NCBI GenBank assembly: GCA_964581115.1
Contig: CAZOMY010000008.1
Span: 1 to 64,000, forward strand
Reading direction: 5' to 3'
DNA: 64,000 bases
Source: 2-02-FULL-55-14 sp964581115
Lineage (GTDB): Bacteria > Bacteroidota > Ignavibacteria > UBA10030
In this document: positions 32,146 to 40,579 of the stretch, piece by piece
Numbering within the stretch: the first letter of the stretch is position 1
Layout: every line of letters begins with the position of its first letter
Notes under the pieces: generated by a model
Told to the model about the DNA's origin: nothing
Databases searched by the model: none
Seen by the model: only the letters and a program-made list of their open reading frames with translations
Position numbers and translations under genes: made by a program

Positions 32146-32886
32146 ATGCTCGTCAACGTCACCATCCCCGTCTACAACGAAGAGAAGATCCTCCCGTCGA
32201 GCATCGCCACGCTGCATGACTTCCTGACGAAGCATGCACGGTTCGACTGGGAGATCGTCATCGCGAACAATGCCTCCATCGATCTCACGCAGGAGGTGGC
32301 AGAAGGGTTGGCCCGTCAGTACTCCGGTGTTCGGGTCATCTACCTCGACCTGAAAGGCCGCGGTCGCGCGCTCAAGAAGGTCTGGACGGAATCAACAGCC
32401 GACATCCTGTCGTATATGGACGTTGACCTCTCAACCAACCTCTATGCGCTGCCTCCCATGATCGAAGCGCTCATCGGGGGCGGTTTCGAGATCGGGATTG
32501 GCTCGCGGCTTCTGAAGGCCTCAACGACGCGCCGGAGCTTCAAGCGCGAGATCATCTCCCGGGGCTACAATCTGCTGGTCAAGGCGTTCTTTGCGACCAG
32601 ATTCTCGGATGCGCAGTGCGGGTTCAAAGCGATCACGCGTCGCGCGGCCGATGTGCTCCTGCCCGTCATCGAAGACACCGGATGGTTCTTCGACACGGAG
32701 CTCCTTGTCGTCGCTGAGAAGCGTGGCTATCGTATTTTCGATCTGCCGGTCTCGTGGATCGAGGATCTGGACAGTCGCGTCAAGATCGTCCGGACCGCCG
32801 TCGACGACATCAAAGGGCTCATCCGTGTACGTCGGGGGTTCTGGAACGGGGCGTATGAAAAGATACCGGGGCCGGAGAAGGACTGA
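32146..32886 (+). CDS. GT2 glycosyltransferase (dolichyl-phosphate glucose synthase-like)
   Basis: A 246-residue GT-A enzyme with the start NVTIPVYNEEKILPSSI, IVIANNASIDLTQEVA, the metal-binding MDVDLSTNL (the usual DADL changed to DVDL), and FSDAQCGFKAITRRAAD with FFDTELLVVAEKRGYRIFDLPVSW. These are marks of the group that loads glucose or mannose onto polyprenyl phosphate. Unlike the GT2 at 10005 it has no C-terminal membrane helices. It starts 48 bp after the GT39-like gene, and the pair probably works together. Confidence 0.9.
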   Translation: MLVNVTIPVYNEEKILPSSIATLHDFLTKHARFDWEIVIANNASIDLTQEVAEGLARQYSGVRVIYLDLKGRGRALKKVWTESTADILSYMDVDLSTNLYALPPMIEALIGGGFEIGIGSRLLKASTTRRSFKREIISRGYNLLVKAFFATRFSDAQCGFKAITRRAADVLLPVIEDTGWFFDTELLVVAEKRGYRIFDLPVSWIEDLDSRVKIVRTAVDDIKGLIRVRRGFWNGAYEKIPGPEKD

Positions 32887-33068
32887 CGAGAGGTCACGGG
32901 ATGGGGGAAACACGAGCAGGTCGAACGGACAGCGATGATGTGGAGTGATGAAGTTCGAAGCGAGATCAGGCATCAGCAGAAGTAAGACGCGGAGCATGAC
33001 CTGCCGTGCAAGTGGGTTGGGCGTGGTGCATGAGATGGCTTCCCGCCGAACCTATTGTTCTCCCTTTG

Positions 33069-33170
33069 GAGGTTTGGAGTCTGCCTGCCCGCCGACGTTG
33101 AAACGGTCCGAGGCAGGCGGGGCCATTTGTTTGGAGTCTGGACATTTGGAGTCTGGCATGTTTCGCCTCT
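33069..33170. repeat. Word repeat family F11 (TTTGGAGTCTGGA) with nested F8 hairpin
   Basis: GGAGGTTTGGAGTCTGCC at the left and GTTTGGAGTCTGGACATTTG, then GAGTCTGGCATG, at the right enclose an F8-type hairpin (GCCTGCCCGCCG ... GAGGCAGGCGGGG, 33083-33121). Related words lie at 46790-46853 and 56021-56072. The gap 32887-33184 has no gene. Confidence 0.65.
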
Positions 33171-33184
33171 GATCTCTTCCGTGC

Positions 33185-33913
33185 ATGGATCCTTCTCTCT
33201 ACCACCGCTTCTTTGAAGTCGAGGACCGCCATTGGTGGTTCGTAGCGCGTCAGAGGATCGTGCGCGACCTGGTCCGCCGCAGGCTGGGGCCGGGCTGCGG
33301 TCGGTCGGCTCTGGACGTGGGGTGCGGAACGGGGGCCTTTCTCAAGGATCTCTCATCAGATTGGAATGCCTGGGGGACCGATACTTCCGAGCTTGCCGTC
33401 GAGTACGCCAAAAGTCGAGGTCTCACGCAATTGGCCCTCGGCACGCTCGAAGGATCGCGCTTTCCTGTCGAGAACTTTGAACTTATAACGGCGCTCGACG
33501 TCATCGAGCATATCGATGACGACGTGACCGTTGTGCGGCAGATGGGCGATCGGCTATCTCCGCGCGGGGCGATCATCATCACCGTTCCGGCCCATCCCTG
33601 GCTCTGGTCGTCGCACGATGAGATCAACCATCACGTCCGGCGCTATACCCGGCAGACGCTTCGACAGGCGATCGAAGCGGCCGGGTTGCGCGTTGAATAC
33701 CTCAGCTACTTCAACACCCTCCTTTTTCCGCTCGCCCTTGTCCAGCGAGCTTTTGCCCGGCTGACCGGAAGACGGCTGGACGATGGTCTGACCGTACCGG
33801 CGGCCTGGCTGAACGGCACGTTGCGGTGGATCTTTGCCCTCGAACGTCATGCGGTCGGACGTGTCGAATTGCCCTTCGGCCTCTCCTTGCTGGCCGTTGT
33901 TCGGAAGCCGTAA
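33185..33913 (+). CDS. Class I SAM-dependent methyltransferase
   Basis: The 242-residue protein starts SLYHRFFEVEDRHWWFVARQ, an opening typical of methyltransferases paired with GT2 enzymes in polysaccharide clusters. It then has motif I ALDVGCGTGAFLKDL, WGTDTSELAVEYA, ITALDVIEHIDDD and SPRGAIIITVPAHPWLWSSHD. A hydrophobic stretch (FNTLLFPLALVQRAF) lies near the end. It is the last gene of the plus-strand cluster; a strong hairpin 35 bp after the stop closes the unit. Confidence 0.87.
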   Translation: MDPSLYHRFFEVEDRHWWFVARQRIVRDLVRRRLGPGCGRSALDVGCGTGAFLKDLSSDWNAWGTDTSELAVEYAKSRGLTQLALGTLEGSRFPVENFELITALDVIEHIDDDVTVVRQMGDRLSPRGAIIITVPAHPWLWSSHDEINHHVRRYTRQTLRQAIEAAGLRVEYLSYFNTLLFPLALVQRAFARLTGRRLDDGLTVPAAWLNGTLRWIFALERHAVGRVELPFGLSLLAVVRKP

Positions 33914-33947
33914 CGGCGTGGGCGCAAACCGCCGGCGAGAGAAACGA

Positions 33948-33981
33948 AGACCCCCGAGTGGAACGGCTCACCCGGGGGTCT
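33948..33981. terminator. Bidirectional terminator between convergent genes
   Basis: AGACCCCCG (33948-33956) pairs perfectly with CGGGGGTCT (33973-33981), with extra pairs inside. It sits between the convergent stops of the last polysaccharide gene (33913) and the sensor kinase (33989), so it can serve both. The U tracts are weak (TCTTGCGTT on the plus strand). Confidence 0.75.
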
Positions 33982-33988
33982 CTTGCGT

Positions 33989-35446
33989 TCATCGCGATGG
34001 TTGCTCCGAAGGCATCTGGATCACGAACGTCGTTCCGCGTCCCTCCTCCGATTCCAACGAGATCGTACCGCCCTGCATCTCGATGATGCGCTTGGCCAGG
34101 GCCATGTTGAGGCCGAGTCCCTTCTCCTGCACGATCTTGGTGAACGGCTCAAAAACCCGGTCGCGGAACTGTGCCGGAATGCCGCTGCCGTTGTCGCTGA
34201 CAACAACCTCAAAGCCCCTCGCCGCCGCTCGCGATTCCAGTCGGATCGTCCCGTCGGGGGGGATGTAGTTGACGGCGTAGACGATGATGTACGAGACGGC
34301 ACGCGCGAACCGTTCGTAATCGATGGGCACATTCCCAGTCACGCCATGCCGAAGCTCCAGCGAGACCGAGTCGCGTTCGAGGTCAGCCCGGACGTCCTCG
34401 GCGATGTAGGTCAGCAGGCTTTGGAGACTCGATGAACGCTTGTTCGCTTTCATCGAGCCGGTCGTGAAGTCGAGGAGGTCCTGCGCCATCTTGTTCATGT
34501 CGACGACCGCATTTCGGGCTGTGTCGGCCAGACGGGAGCGTCCGGCAGCGTCGACCGCGCCGTGCTCGATCTCCTCCAGCGAGGCCAGGATCTGGCGCAT
34601 CGGAGCGCGAAAGTCGCGGATGAGCGAAGCGGCGATCTGGCCGACGGTGGAGGTGCGGAGCGCCTCCTGGGCCGTCCGGAGGCCCTTGCGCATGTTCTCG
34701 AACGAACGCGAGAGCAGACCGAACTCGTCCGATGCCTCCGAGACACGGACGGGAACCGCATAATTGCCCTGCCGGATCGCCTCAGTGGCGTCGATGAGTC
34801 CCTTGATCGGCTTGCGGATGAGCGAACGATACAGCAGGGCGCCGACAAGGACGGTCAACACGCCGAGTCCGAGGGTGATGGCAGCGGTGCGCTGTGAGTT
34901 CGCGGCGATCGATGCCTTGATGGGCCCCATCGGCACGGTGATGTGAGCGGCGCCGAGCACGTGGTTGACCGGCACCTCATGACAGGTCTGACACCGACGC
35001 TCGGCCTTGAACGGAATGACGGCTTCGAGGTCGTCTTCGCGTTGGACATAGATGGCGTTTCCTGTCGAAAAGACCTCCTCTCCGATGCTTCCTCGAGCCG
35101 CCGCGTCGCGCTCGCGCTTCATGAGGCGCTCCATCCTCGTCGAGTCGGCGTACTCTTCGTTCAATCGAAGGTCTGCGGCATGGATGCGGATGTAGAGATT
35201 CTGCAGTCCTCCGACCTTCTGCAATCCATCCAGGTACGAATCGCTGACACGTTCGCTTTCGAGCATCTGTTGGACCAATGAGAGTCGGACGATGTGCGCT
35301 TTCTCGAAGGCCGCTTGCTTCGCCTGCTCGAGCATTGCCTCTTCCTGCGCCTGGGAGGTCAGGATGTATGCGTCGAGTACAAGAATCACGAACAAGGGGA
35401 CGATCGTGATGAGGAGCTTTGTCGTGAGAGAGAGATTGCGGAACAC
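33989..35446 (-). CDS. Haem-motif sensor kinase lacking the phospho-acceptor histidine
   Basis: The 485-residue protein has a first membrane helix (about 10-30), a periplasmic domain holding a c-type haem motif CQTCH (around residue 150), a second helix (about 180-200), a HAMP linker and a kinase region. The ATP-binding part looks intact: VVVSDNGSGIPAQF (N and G1 boxes), EKGLGLNMALAKRIIE and GRGTTFVIQMP. In the dimerisation box, where the family has S-H-[DE]-x-R, this protein reads LIRDFRAPM: residue 277 is Arg (CGC, 34616-34618) instead of His. It therefore probably cannot autophosphorylate in the usual way. The GTG at 35446 has GGAGGA upstream at ideal spacing; an earlier GTG at 35461 is less likely. 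The hybrid kinase upstream (stop at 35595) may share its transcript. Confidence 0.85.
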   Translation of the reverse strand: MFRNLSLTTKLLITIVPLFVILVLDAYILTSQAQEEAMLEQAKQAAFEKAHIVRLSLVQQMLESERVSDSYLDGLQKVGGLQNLYIRIHAADLRLNEEYADSTRMERLMKRERDAAARGSIGEEVFSTGNAIYVQREDDLEAVIPFKAERRCQTCHEVPVNHVLGAAHITVPMGPIKASIAANSQRTAAITLGLGVLTVLVGALLYRSLIRKPIKGLIDATEAIRQGNYAVPVRVSEASDEFGLLSRSFENMRKGLRTAQEALRTSTVGQIAASLIRDFRAPMRQILASLEEIEHGAVDAAGRSRLADTARNAVVDMNKMAQDLLDFTTGSMKANKRSSSLQSLLTYIAEDVRADLERDSVSLELRHGVTGNVPIDYERFARAVSYIIVYAVNYIPPDGTIRLESRAAARGFEVVVSDNGSGIPAQFRDRVFEPFTKIVQEKGLGLNMALAKRIIEMQGGTISLESEEGRGTTFVIQMPSEQPSR

Positions 35447-35594
35447 GGGATCCTCCGGCACAGTGACGTTCTGCGCAGTATAGCGTACCGGTCTCAGAAA
35501 TGCGAACGACCCTTGCGCTGGAGCACAAGGGCTTTCCTGAAGGCCGAGAGAAGGCCTTCGGTTGTTGTTGCCTCGTCCGCCTCTGTCCGGTGCG

Positions 35595-37091
35595 CTATGA
35601 GGTCAACACCCGACGGATGGTACGGAACAAGACGGCGGGGTCGAACGGCTTCTGGAGGTATGCGTCGGGAACCAACTCGGCGTCATAGTGTCCCGATGAA
35701 GGGTCGGCGTTGCCACTAGCGAGAATGATCCGAGTGCGGCCTCCGTGCCGCTTCACATGCTTGGCCACATCGATGCCGTTGACGCGGGGTAGTCCAATGT
35801 CGGTCAGCAACAGATCGAAAGACTCGGCGCGGGCACTGCAGGCGTCGATTGCGGCCTGACCGTCGCCGACGGCGACAACCTTGTAGCCCATGTCGGTCAA
35901 GAGCGTGGTGAGTGCGATCCGAATGCCCTCCTCATCCTCGACCAGAAGGATCGATTCGCCGTGACCGCGGTCGGCGCTGAACGATCGCAGGCCTTCTTGA
36001 AGCGTCGTCGTCCCGACCTGATCGATTGCCGGGAAATAGACCCAGAAGGTCGTTCCGCGACCCGGTTGACTGTCGACGGTGATGAATCCATGATGCGAGT
36101 CTACGATCCCGTAGACGACAGCCAGCCCGAGTCCGGTGCCCTTGCCGCTCTCCTTGGTGGTGAAGAATGGCTCGAAGATCCGTTTCATGGTGGCCGAATC
36201 CATACCCGTACCGGTGTCTGACACGCGCACGCAAACATATCGCGCGGCCCCCATCACTTGGCCGGTCGAGGGAACGGACGCTCGTTCGAGAGCTTCAGTC
36301 TCGATATCGAGCCGACCGCCACCGGGCATGGCATCGCGAGCGTTGACGGCGAGATTGAGGAGGACTTGGTGGAATTGTGTGGCATCCGCGCGTATCCGCG
36401 GCAGGTTGGCGGCCTTTCTGACCGAAATGACAATGTTCTTGGGAAATGCCTCGCGAAGCACGATGGACAGCTCATCCAGCGCGCTATTGACGTCGTACTC
36501 CCGGAGCTCGACCTTTGTCTTTCGGGCGAACGTCAGCATTTGTCGGACGAGGCCGGCACCCCGATGGATGGCTTCGTTCATGCGGTCGATGGCCGTTTGA
36601 GTCCTGTCCCGGTCGTCGAGGTGACGTTGGATCACGAACGTCTGCGCCTGAAAGATCATCAGCAGGTTGTTGAAGTCGTGGGCGATCCCGCCTGCCAGTG
36701 TCCCCAGACTTTCCATCTTTTGTGCGTGTACCAGTTGTTCTTTGAGGATTTCCACGGAGGCCGTCGCCGCCTCCAGTTTGCGCGACCCATCCTCGACACC
36801 CTTTCTCAACACCTCGTTCAACTCCTGCACGCGAACTTCAGCCGCGATGCGATACTCAAGCTCCTGGTGCACCCGAAGCAACAGTTGCCGGTGGCGCCTG
36901 ACGATGAATGAGGAGACGACCACAGCCAGGATCGTCGAGAAAGCGATGGTGATCGCATGCGATTCCCAGATCGTTACCTCGGGATGAAGCTCTTGCTTGG
37001 TCCACTCGAAGAGAGTCATCACGACCAATGTTGCGACTGCCACTTGAAGGAGTGATCGAAGCGTGGAAGGGATATGGAGAGCTTGGGTCAT
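35595..37091 (-). CDS. Hybrid sensor histidine kinase with C-terminal receiver
   Basis: The 498-residue membrane protein has two N-terminal helices joined by a short periplasmic loop (about 12-65), a coiled coil, a HisKA box GTLAGGIAHDFNNLLMIFQ with the phospho-acceptor His, a HATPase domain (QVLLNLAVNARDAMPGGG, VSDTGTGM, FFTTKESGKGTGLGLA) and a receiver domain (ILLVEDEEGIR, phospho-acceptor in LLLTDIGLPRVNG, and LQKPFDP). With hardly any periplasmic domain it likely senses membrane or cytoplasmic cues. No output domain is attached, so phosphate must go to its own receiver or another protein. The adjacent His-less kinase could be a partner that supplies the haem input. Confidence 0.92.
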   Translation of the reverse strand: MTQALHIPSTLRSLLQVAVATLVVMTLFEWTKQELHPEVTIWESHAITIAFSTILAVVVSSFIVRRHRQLLLRVHQELEYRIAAEVRVQELNEVLRKGVEDGSRKLEAATASVEILKEQLVHAQKMESLGTLAGGIAHDFNNLLMIFQAQTFVIQRHLDDRDRTQTAIDRMNEAIHRGAGLVRQMLTFARKTKVELREYDVNSALDELSIVLREAFPKNIVISVRKAANLPRIRADATQFHQVLLNLAVNARDAMPGGGRLDIETEALERASVPSTGQVMGAARYVCVRVSDTGTGMDSATMKRIFEPFFTTKESGKGTGLGLAVVYGIVDSHHGFITVDSQPGRGTTFWVYFPAIDQVGTTTLQEGLRSFSADRGHGESILLVEDEEGIRIALTTLLTDMGYKVVAVGDGQAAIDACSARAESFDLLLTDIGLPRVNGIDVAKHVKRHGGRTRIILASGNADPSSGHYDAELVPDAYLQKPFDPAVLFRTIRRVLTS

Positions 37092-37198
37092 GGGAGCGGG
37101 TTCCGTCGGAGATCGATCTCACCCAAAATACCTCACCGGGCCATCATTTGAATCAATCACCGCGTTATCACAGTATTAATTGTCGTGTGCCTGTACGG

Positions 37199-37236
37199 CC
37201 AGAAGCCCTCGGGGGCGTTCCCTCGAGGGCTTCTGG
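37199..37236 (-). terminator. Strong hairpin after M28 peptidase gene
   Basis: CCAGAAGCCCTCG (37199-37211) and CGAGGGCTTCTGG (37224-37236) form a perfect 13-bp stem with a 12-nt loop, 20 bp downstream of the M28 stop. No T tract follows on either strand, so termination is likely but not certain. Confidence 0.6.
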
Positions 37237-37256
37237 AGATTGGATTTCCGGTCGCG

Positions 37257-38918
37257 TCAGTTGCTGCTGACGGGTCGTCCGCCTCCGCCCGGCATGGGCT
37301 TGCGCGGATACAGTCCGTCGCGCATTGCGGCTTGGTAGGCGAAGATGGCCATCATCACCGCCCCCTGCTTCAGGTCGTCGGCTTGGAGCCGGTCGAAGAC
37401 GTCCATGTTCGAGTGATGCGTGCGCGTCTCGTACTCGACCGGGTCCTGGATGAATTGAAAGCCCGGGAGTCCCACGCCGTCGAACGCCAGGTGATCGGTG
37501 CCGCTCGTATTGTCGATCGTGAGCGTTTGCGCCGTCGGGTCGTTCGCGGCCTTCAAGATCGCCTGGAAGATCGGCCGAACCGACTCGTTCCCCTGCATGT
37601 AAACTCCCCGCACCCGGCCGGTGCCGTTGTCGTTGTTGAAATAGACGGAGAACTTATCGTAGGCCGGCTTCTTCACGAGCGGTCCGGTGTTGCGACCCAT
37701 CATCATTCCCAACATATCGCTCGACTGACGGTCGGCAAGGTGTTCGGCCACGTACTCGCGCGAACCGTAGAGTCCCTGCTCTTCGCCGCCCCACAGGCCT
37801 ACACGGATTGTGCGACGGGGCTTGAGTCCGAGCGTCTGCAGAATGCGAACGGCCTCGAGGCAGACCGCCGTGCCGCTCGAATTGTCGGTGGCTCCCGTTC
37901 CGGCATGCCACGTGTCGAAGTGGCCGCCGATCATGACGACTTCGTCCTTGAGGTCGGTGCCGGGGATCTCGGCCAGCACGTTGAAGCCGCTATCGGGCTT
38001 CGACCAGGAGACGTCGAGTTGCATCTCGAGTTGGACCTTCTCGCCCTTCTCGACCATCCGGACGATGCGGTTGTAATGCTCGGCCGCCAATGATACTTGC
38101 GGCATGATCTCGGGCGCTTCGGGGTCGTACGGAGACGTACGGCCGCCGAACATCTCATTGATGTTGGCGATCTTGCGTGGCACGCTGGCGCCCGCGACGA
38201 AGATCGTGCCGCCGTCGCCGCGTCCGGCATCGACGATCATCGCAGCCCCTTCTTTCATGCAGAATTCATGCCGTTCGGCTGCGAAGTTCGCCTGGTCGAC
38301 GAAGCGTTGGAGAGCAGACGAGTCGCGCATCATCCGGCCCATCCGTCCGGCGCCGCCGGCAGAATTGGCCATCGCCAGCAGTTCAGCATCGGTGAGTCGT
38401 TTGCCCGGCGCTTCCATCCATGCTTTGAGCTCGCGCGGTTCTCCGAGAAAGACGTAAGCGTTCTTCAGCTTGCCTTTGTACTGCTGCAATTCGGCGGACG
38501 TTTGGGCCTTCATCACGACAACGGGTCCTTTGACGGCGCCCTTGGTCCCCGGCGACCAGGCCTTTGGATAGGCGATGAGAGGCGTCGCCACCGGAGCGAT
38601 CATGTTCGCGTTGAACTTCTTGAGCGTCCAGCCTTTGCCGACCGGTTTGAAATAGTCGTAGCGGATGTTGGTCAGTCCCAGCTTCTTGAATTCGCCGCTG
38701 ATCCAGTCGGCTCCGCGACGGTACTCGGGCGACCATGTCAGACGCGGCCCATAGACGTCGGTAAGATATGAAGCGTACTCCATAACCCTTGACCGGCTGA
38801 AGCCCTCGTCCTTGATCTTGGAGACGACGGCGGTGTCGACCGGCTCCGACATCGGTTGGCCGACGGCCACAAGAACAGCCATCGACAGGACAACGGCACT
38901 GCTCAACAGACGTTTCAT
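37257..38918 (-). CDS. Secreted M28-family metallopeptidase
   Basis: A 553-residue zinc aminopeptidase/carboxypeptidase-like enzyme with a signal peptide (MKRLLSSAVVLSMAVLVAVG). An N-terminal region includes a PA-type insert (about 120-290), followed by the two-zinc catalytic domain: GGHFDTWHAGTGATDNSSG (His and bridging Asp), GLWGGEEQGLYGS (catalytic Glu pair), DNTSGTDHLAFDGVGLPGFQF and ETRTHHSNMDVFD with the last His ligand. All ligand positions are present. It resembles plasma glutamate carboxypeptidase-like M28 proteins that cleave dipeptides or peptides outside the cytoplasm. The ATG at 38918 has AGGAGG at good spacing. It has no type IX sorting domain, unlike the second M28 enzyme at 54715. 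Confidence 0.92.
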   Translation of the reverse strand: MKRLLSSAVVLSMAVLVAVGQPMSEPVDTAVVSKIKDEGFSRSRVMEYASYLTDVYGPRLTWSPEYRRGADWISGEFKKLGLTNIRYDYFKPVGKGWTLKKFNANMIAPVATPLIAYPKAWSPGTKGAVKGPVVVMKAQTSAELQQYKGKLKNAYVFLGEPRELKAWMEAPGKRLTDAELLAMANSAGGAGRMGRMMRDSSALQRFVDQANFAAERHEFCMKEGAAMIVDAGRGDGGTIFVAGASVPRKIANINEMFGGRTSPYDPEAPEIMPQVSLAAEHYNRIVRMVEKGEKVQLEMQLDVSWSKPDSGFNVLAEIPGTDLKDEVVMIGGHFDTWHAGTGATDNSSGTAVCLEAVRILQTLGLKPRRTIRVGLWGGEEQGLYGSREYVAEHLADRQSSDMLGMMMGRNTGPLVKKPAYDKFSVYFNNDNGTGRVRGVYMQGNESVRPIFQAILKAANDPTAQTLTIDNTSGTDHLAFDGVGLPGFQFIQDPVEYETRTHHSNMDVFDRLQADDLKQGAVMMAIFAYQAAMRDGLYPRKPMPGGGGRPVSSN

Positions 38919-39006
38919 GAAGGGATGCCTCCTGCGGTACGTGAAGTTGAACGATACTGATGCAAACGGAGGGATGCAACTGATCATTCTCGGGCCGAGC
39001 GCGAGG

Positions 39007-39582
39007 CTATTCACCCGTCAGGCCAAGGTCCTCGCGCATGTTCTTCCAGTGTGCGATCAGGATGAGGGGAGAGACGACGCAGAGCAGGAGAAGGATATTG
39101 CCCGCTCGGCCGAGCACGAAGGCGATGACAGGGGCGAATGCCACGACGATCATGCCGCTCAAGGTCAGTCGACGGAGGACGGCAAAGACCGGTACGAGGA
39201 GCGTGGCGAATACGGCCATCAGGATCGGGTCGAGGAGGGCGACAGCGCCGATGGCCGGCATGACGCCCCGGCCGCCGCGAAACCGGAGCTGGACCGGCCA
39301 GATGTGTCCGATGAGCATGACGACGGTCCCGGTCGGGGCGATCCAATCGCTCGTGCCATACGTCGTTCCCATCCAGACTGTCACGGCCCCTTTGATGAGG
39401 TCGAGACCGCTGGTGGCGACGAGACCCCACGGTCCCAGCACCCGCCCCACGTCCCTCGCTCCGGTAGAGCCCTGCCCATGGTCGCGGATATCGACGTTCT
39501 TGAACAGCCGGACGAGGTAGTATCCGGAGGTCAGACAGCCGAGCAGATAAAAGGCCGGGAGGAGGAGCAGGTCGGTGGTCAT
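39007..39582 (-). CDS. plsY: Glycerol-3-phosphate acyltransferase, PlsY type
   Basis: A polytopic membrane enzyme of 191 residues that transfers an acyl group from acyl phosphate to glycerol 3-phosphate, the first step of phospholipid synthesis. Visible family parts are GCLTSGYYLVRLF, the first motif DIRDHGQGSTGARDVGRVLG, GLDLIKGAVTVW and the glycine-rich RFRGGRGVMPAIGAV. The usual STGATN is STGARD here, as in some deep-branching members. Because phospholipid genes can be duplicated, it may be an accessory copy. The ATG at 39582 was chosen because it starts just before the first membrane helix. It lies 88 bp upstream of the M28 gene on the same strand. Confidence 0.85.
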   Translation of the reverse strand: MTTDLLLLPAFYLLGCLTSGYYLVRLFKNVDIRDHGQGSTGARDVGRVLGPWGLVATSGLDLIKGAVTVWMGTTYGTSDWIAPTGTVVMLIGHIWPVQLRFRGGRGVMPAIGAVALLDPILMAVFATLLVPVFAVLRRLTLSGMIVVAFAPVIAFVLGRAGNILLLLCVVSPLILIAHWKNMREDLGLTGE

Positions 39583-39668
39583 GCCAGCGGGACGAAGACC
39601 GTTCAATATATCATTCCGTCGACCCATCAACAACGGGCCCCGGAGGGGCTTCCCAGGAAAGGGAATGA

Positions 39669-39699
39669 TCATTACATTCTTGTATTGCTTCTGTAATGA
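39669..39699. promoter_or_regulatory. Inverted repeat in divergent promoter region (possible operator)
   Basis: TCATTACA (39669-39676) and TGTAATGA (39692-39699) are perfect 8-bp inverted arms separated by 15 bp. The site lies 10 bp ahead of the response-regulator start and upstream of plsY, so it could bind that regulator or another dimer. No T tract or stable loop argues for a terminator. Confidence 0.45.
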
Positions 39700-39708
39700 C
39701 GCAGTGAG

Positions 39709-40428
39709 ATGTTACAGGCGACCATGAATCCAGACGCACAATCCCTTCCTTCAAAGGTCCTCATTGTCGAGGACGAGCCGGCCGTCGTGTCCGTGCTCCG
39801 TTCGGTCTTGACCCACGCCGGCATCACGGTCGAAGTGGCCACGGACGGACTCACCGCCCAGGAACAAGCGCTAACGTGGCAACCCGACCTGCTGATCCTG
39901 GACCTGGCATTGCCGCTCAAGGATGGTCTCGACGTGTTGCGCGATCTGCGTGGGGCCGGCTTTGCGGCGCCGGTCGTCATTCTCTCGGCTCGCGACCAGA
40001 CGGACGATCGCATCAAGGGACTGGAGCAAGGCGCAGACGACTACATCGTCAAGCCGTTCGATCATCGTGAGTTGGTGGCTCGTATCAGAGCCGTGTGGCA
40101 GAGGTCGCAGGGATTACGGGGCCGTTATCTTGAGGGGGCGGGATTCCGTCTCGACATCATGACCCGGACGGTCACGCACGGCACGACGGAGATCGTGCTG
40201 ACGCCGAAGGAGTCTGGACTGCTCGAGTACTTCCTGCGTCGGCGCAATGTCGTCGTGCGGCGCGATCAGTTGCTGAAGGACCTCTGGGGGCTCGATTTCG
40301 ACCCGCAAACGAACGTGGTGGACGTGGCGGTGAGTCGTTTGCGAAAGGCGACAGGAATGGACCCGATGCACGGCCCGTTGCGAACGGTGCAGGGGGAAGG
40401 ATTCATGTTCACCGACGGATCGGCATAG
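39709..40428 (+). CDS. OmpR/PhoB-family response regulator
   Basis: The 239-residue transcription factor has a receiver domain (VLIVEDEPAVVSV; phospho-acceptor Asp in LLILDLALPLKDG; switch Ser in VVILSARDQTDD; Lys in IVKPFDHREL) and a winged-helix DNA-binding domain (LTPKESGLLEYFLRRRNVVVRRDQLLKDLW, VDVAVSRLRKAT, LRTVQGEGFMF). It controls genes after phosphorylation by a histidine kinase. No kinase gene is adjacent on this strand, but the hybrid kinase at 35595 lies 2.6 kb away. The start is ATG 39709 or ATG 39724; both keep the receiver. The inverted repeat just upstream may be its own operator. Confidence 0.92.
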   Translation: MLQATMNPDAQSLPSKVLIVEDEPAVVSVLRSVLTHAGITVEVATDGLTAQEQALTWQPDLLILDLALPLKDGLDVLRDLRGAGFAAPVVILSARDQTDDRIKGLEQGADDYIVKPFDHRELVARIRAVWQRSQGLRGRYLEGAGFRLDIMTRTVTHGTTEIVLTPKESGLLEYFLRRRNVVVRRDQLLKDLWGLDFDPQTNVVDVAVSRLRKATGMDPMHGPLRTVQGEGFMFTDGSA

Positions 40429-40444
40429 GTCTGCCCCGCGTTCC

Positions 40445-40475
40445 TTGCATTTCGGCCAGTTTTGCGGTATCTTTG
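40445..40475 (+). promoter_or_regulatory. Bacteroidota-type promoter upstream of tRNA-His
   Basis: TTG (40445-40447) is followed after 20 bp by TATCTTTG (40468-40475), matching the TTTG-N19-TAnnTTTG consensus of the primary sigma factor in Bacteroidota. A second TATCTTTG sits at 40499-40506, after a small hairpin (AGCCTG ... CAGGCT). It lies about 100 bp ahead of tRNA-His. Confidence 0.6.
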
Positions 40476-40579
40476 CAGTAGCCTGTTGAAAGACAGGCTA
40501 TCTTTGTCTCTAAGGGAGCAGGTAGAGGATCGGCATCGCCCACTTCTTACTTCTACCTTCTTCCTTCTGAGTTGGCTAC

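Noticed and set aside
32945..33172. 75-codon frame in the gap before the last cluster methyltransferase
   Set aside because: Most of it is encoded by F11 and F8 repeat words and it has no protein-like pattern.
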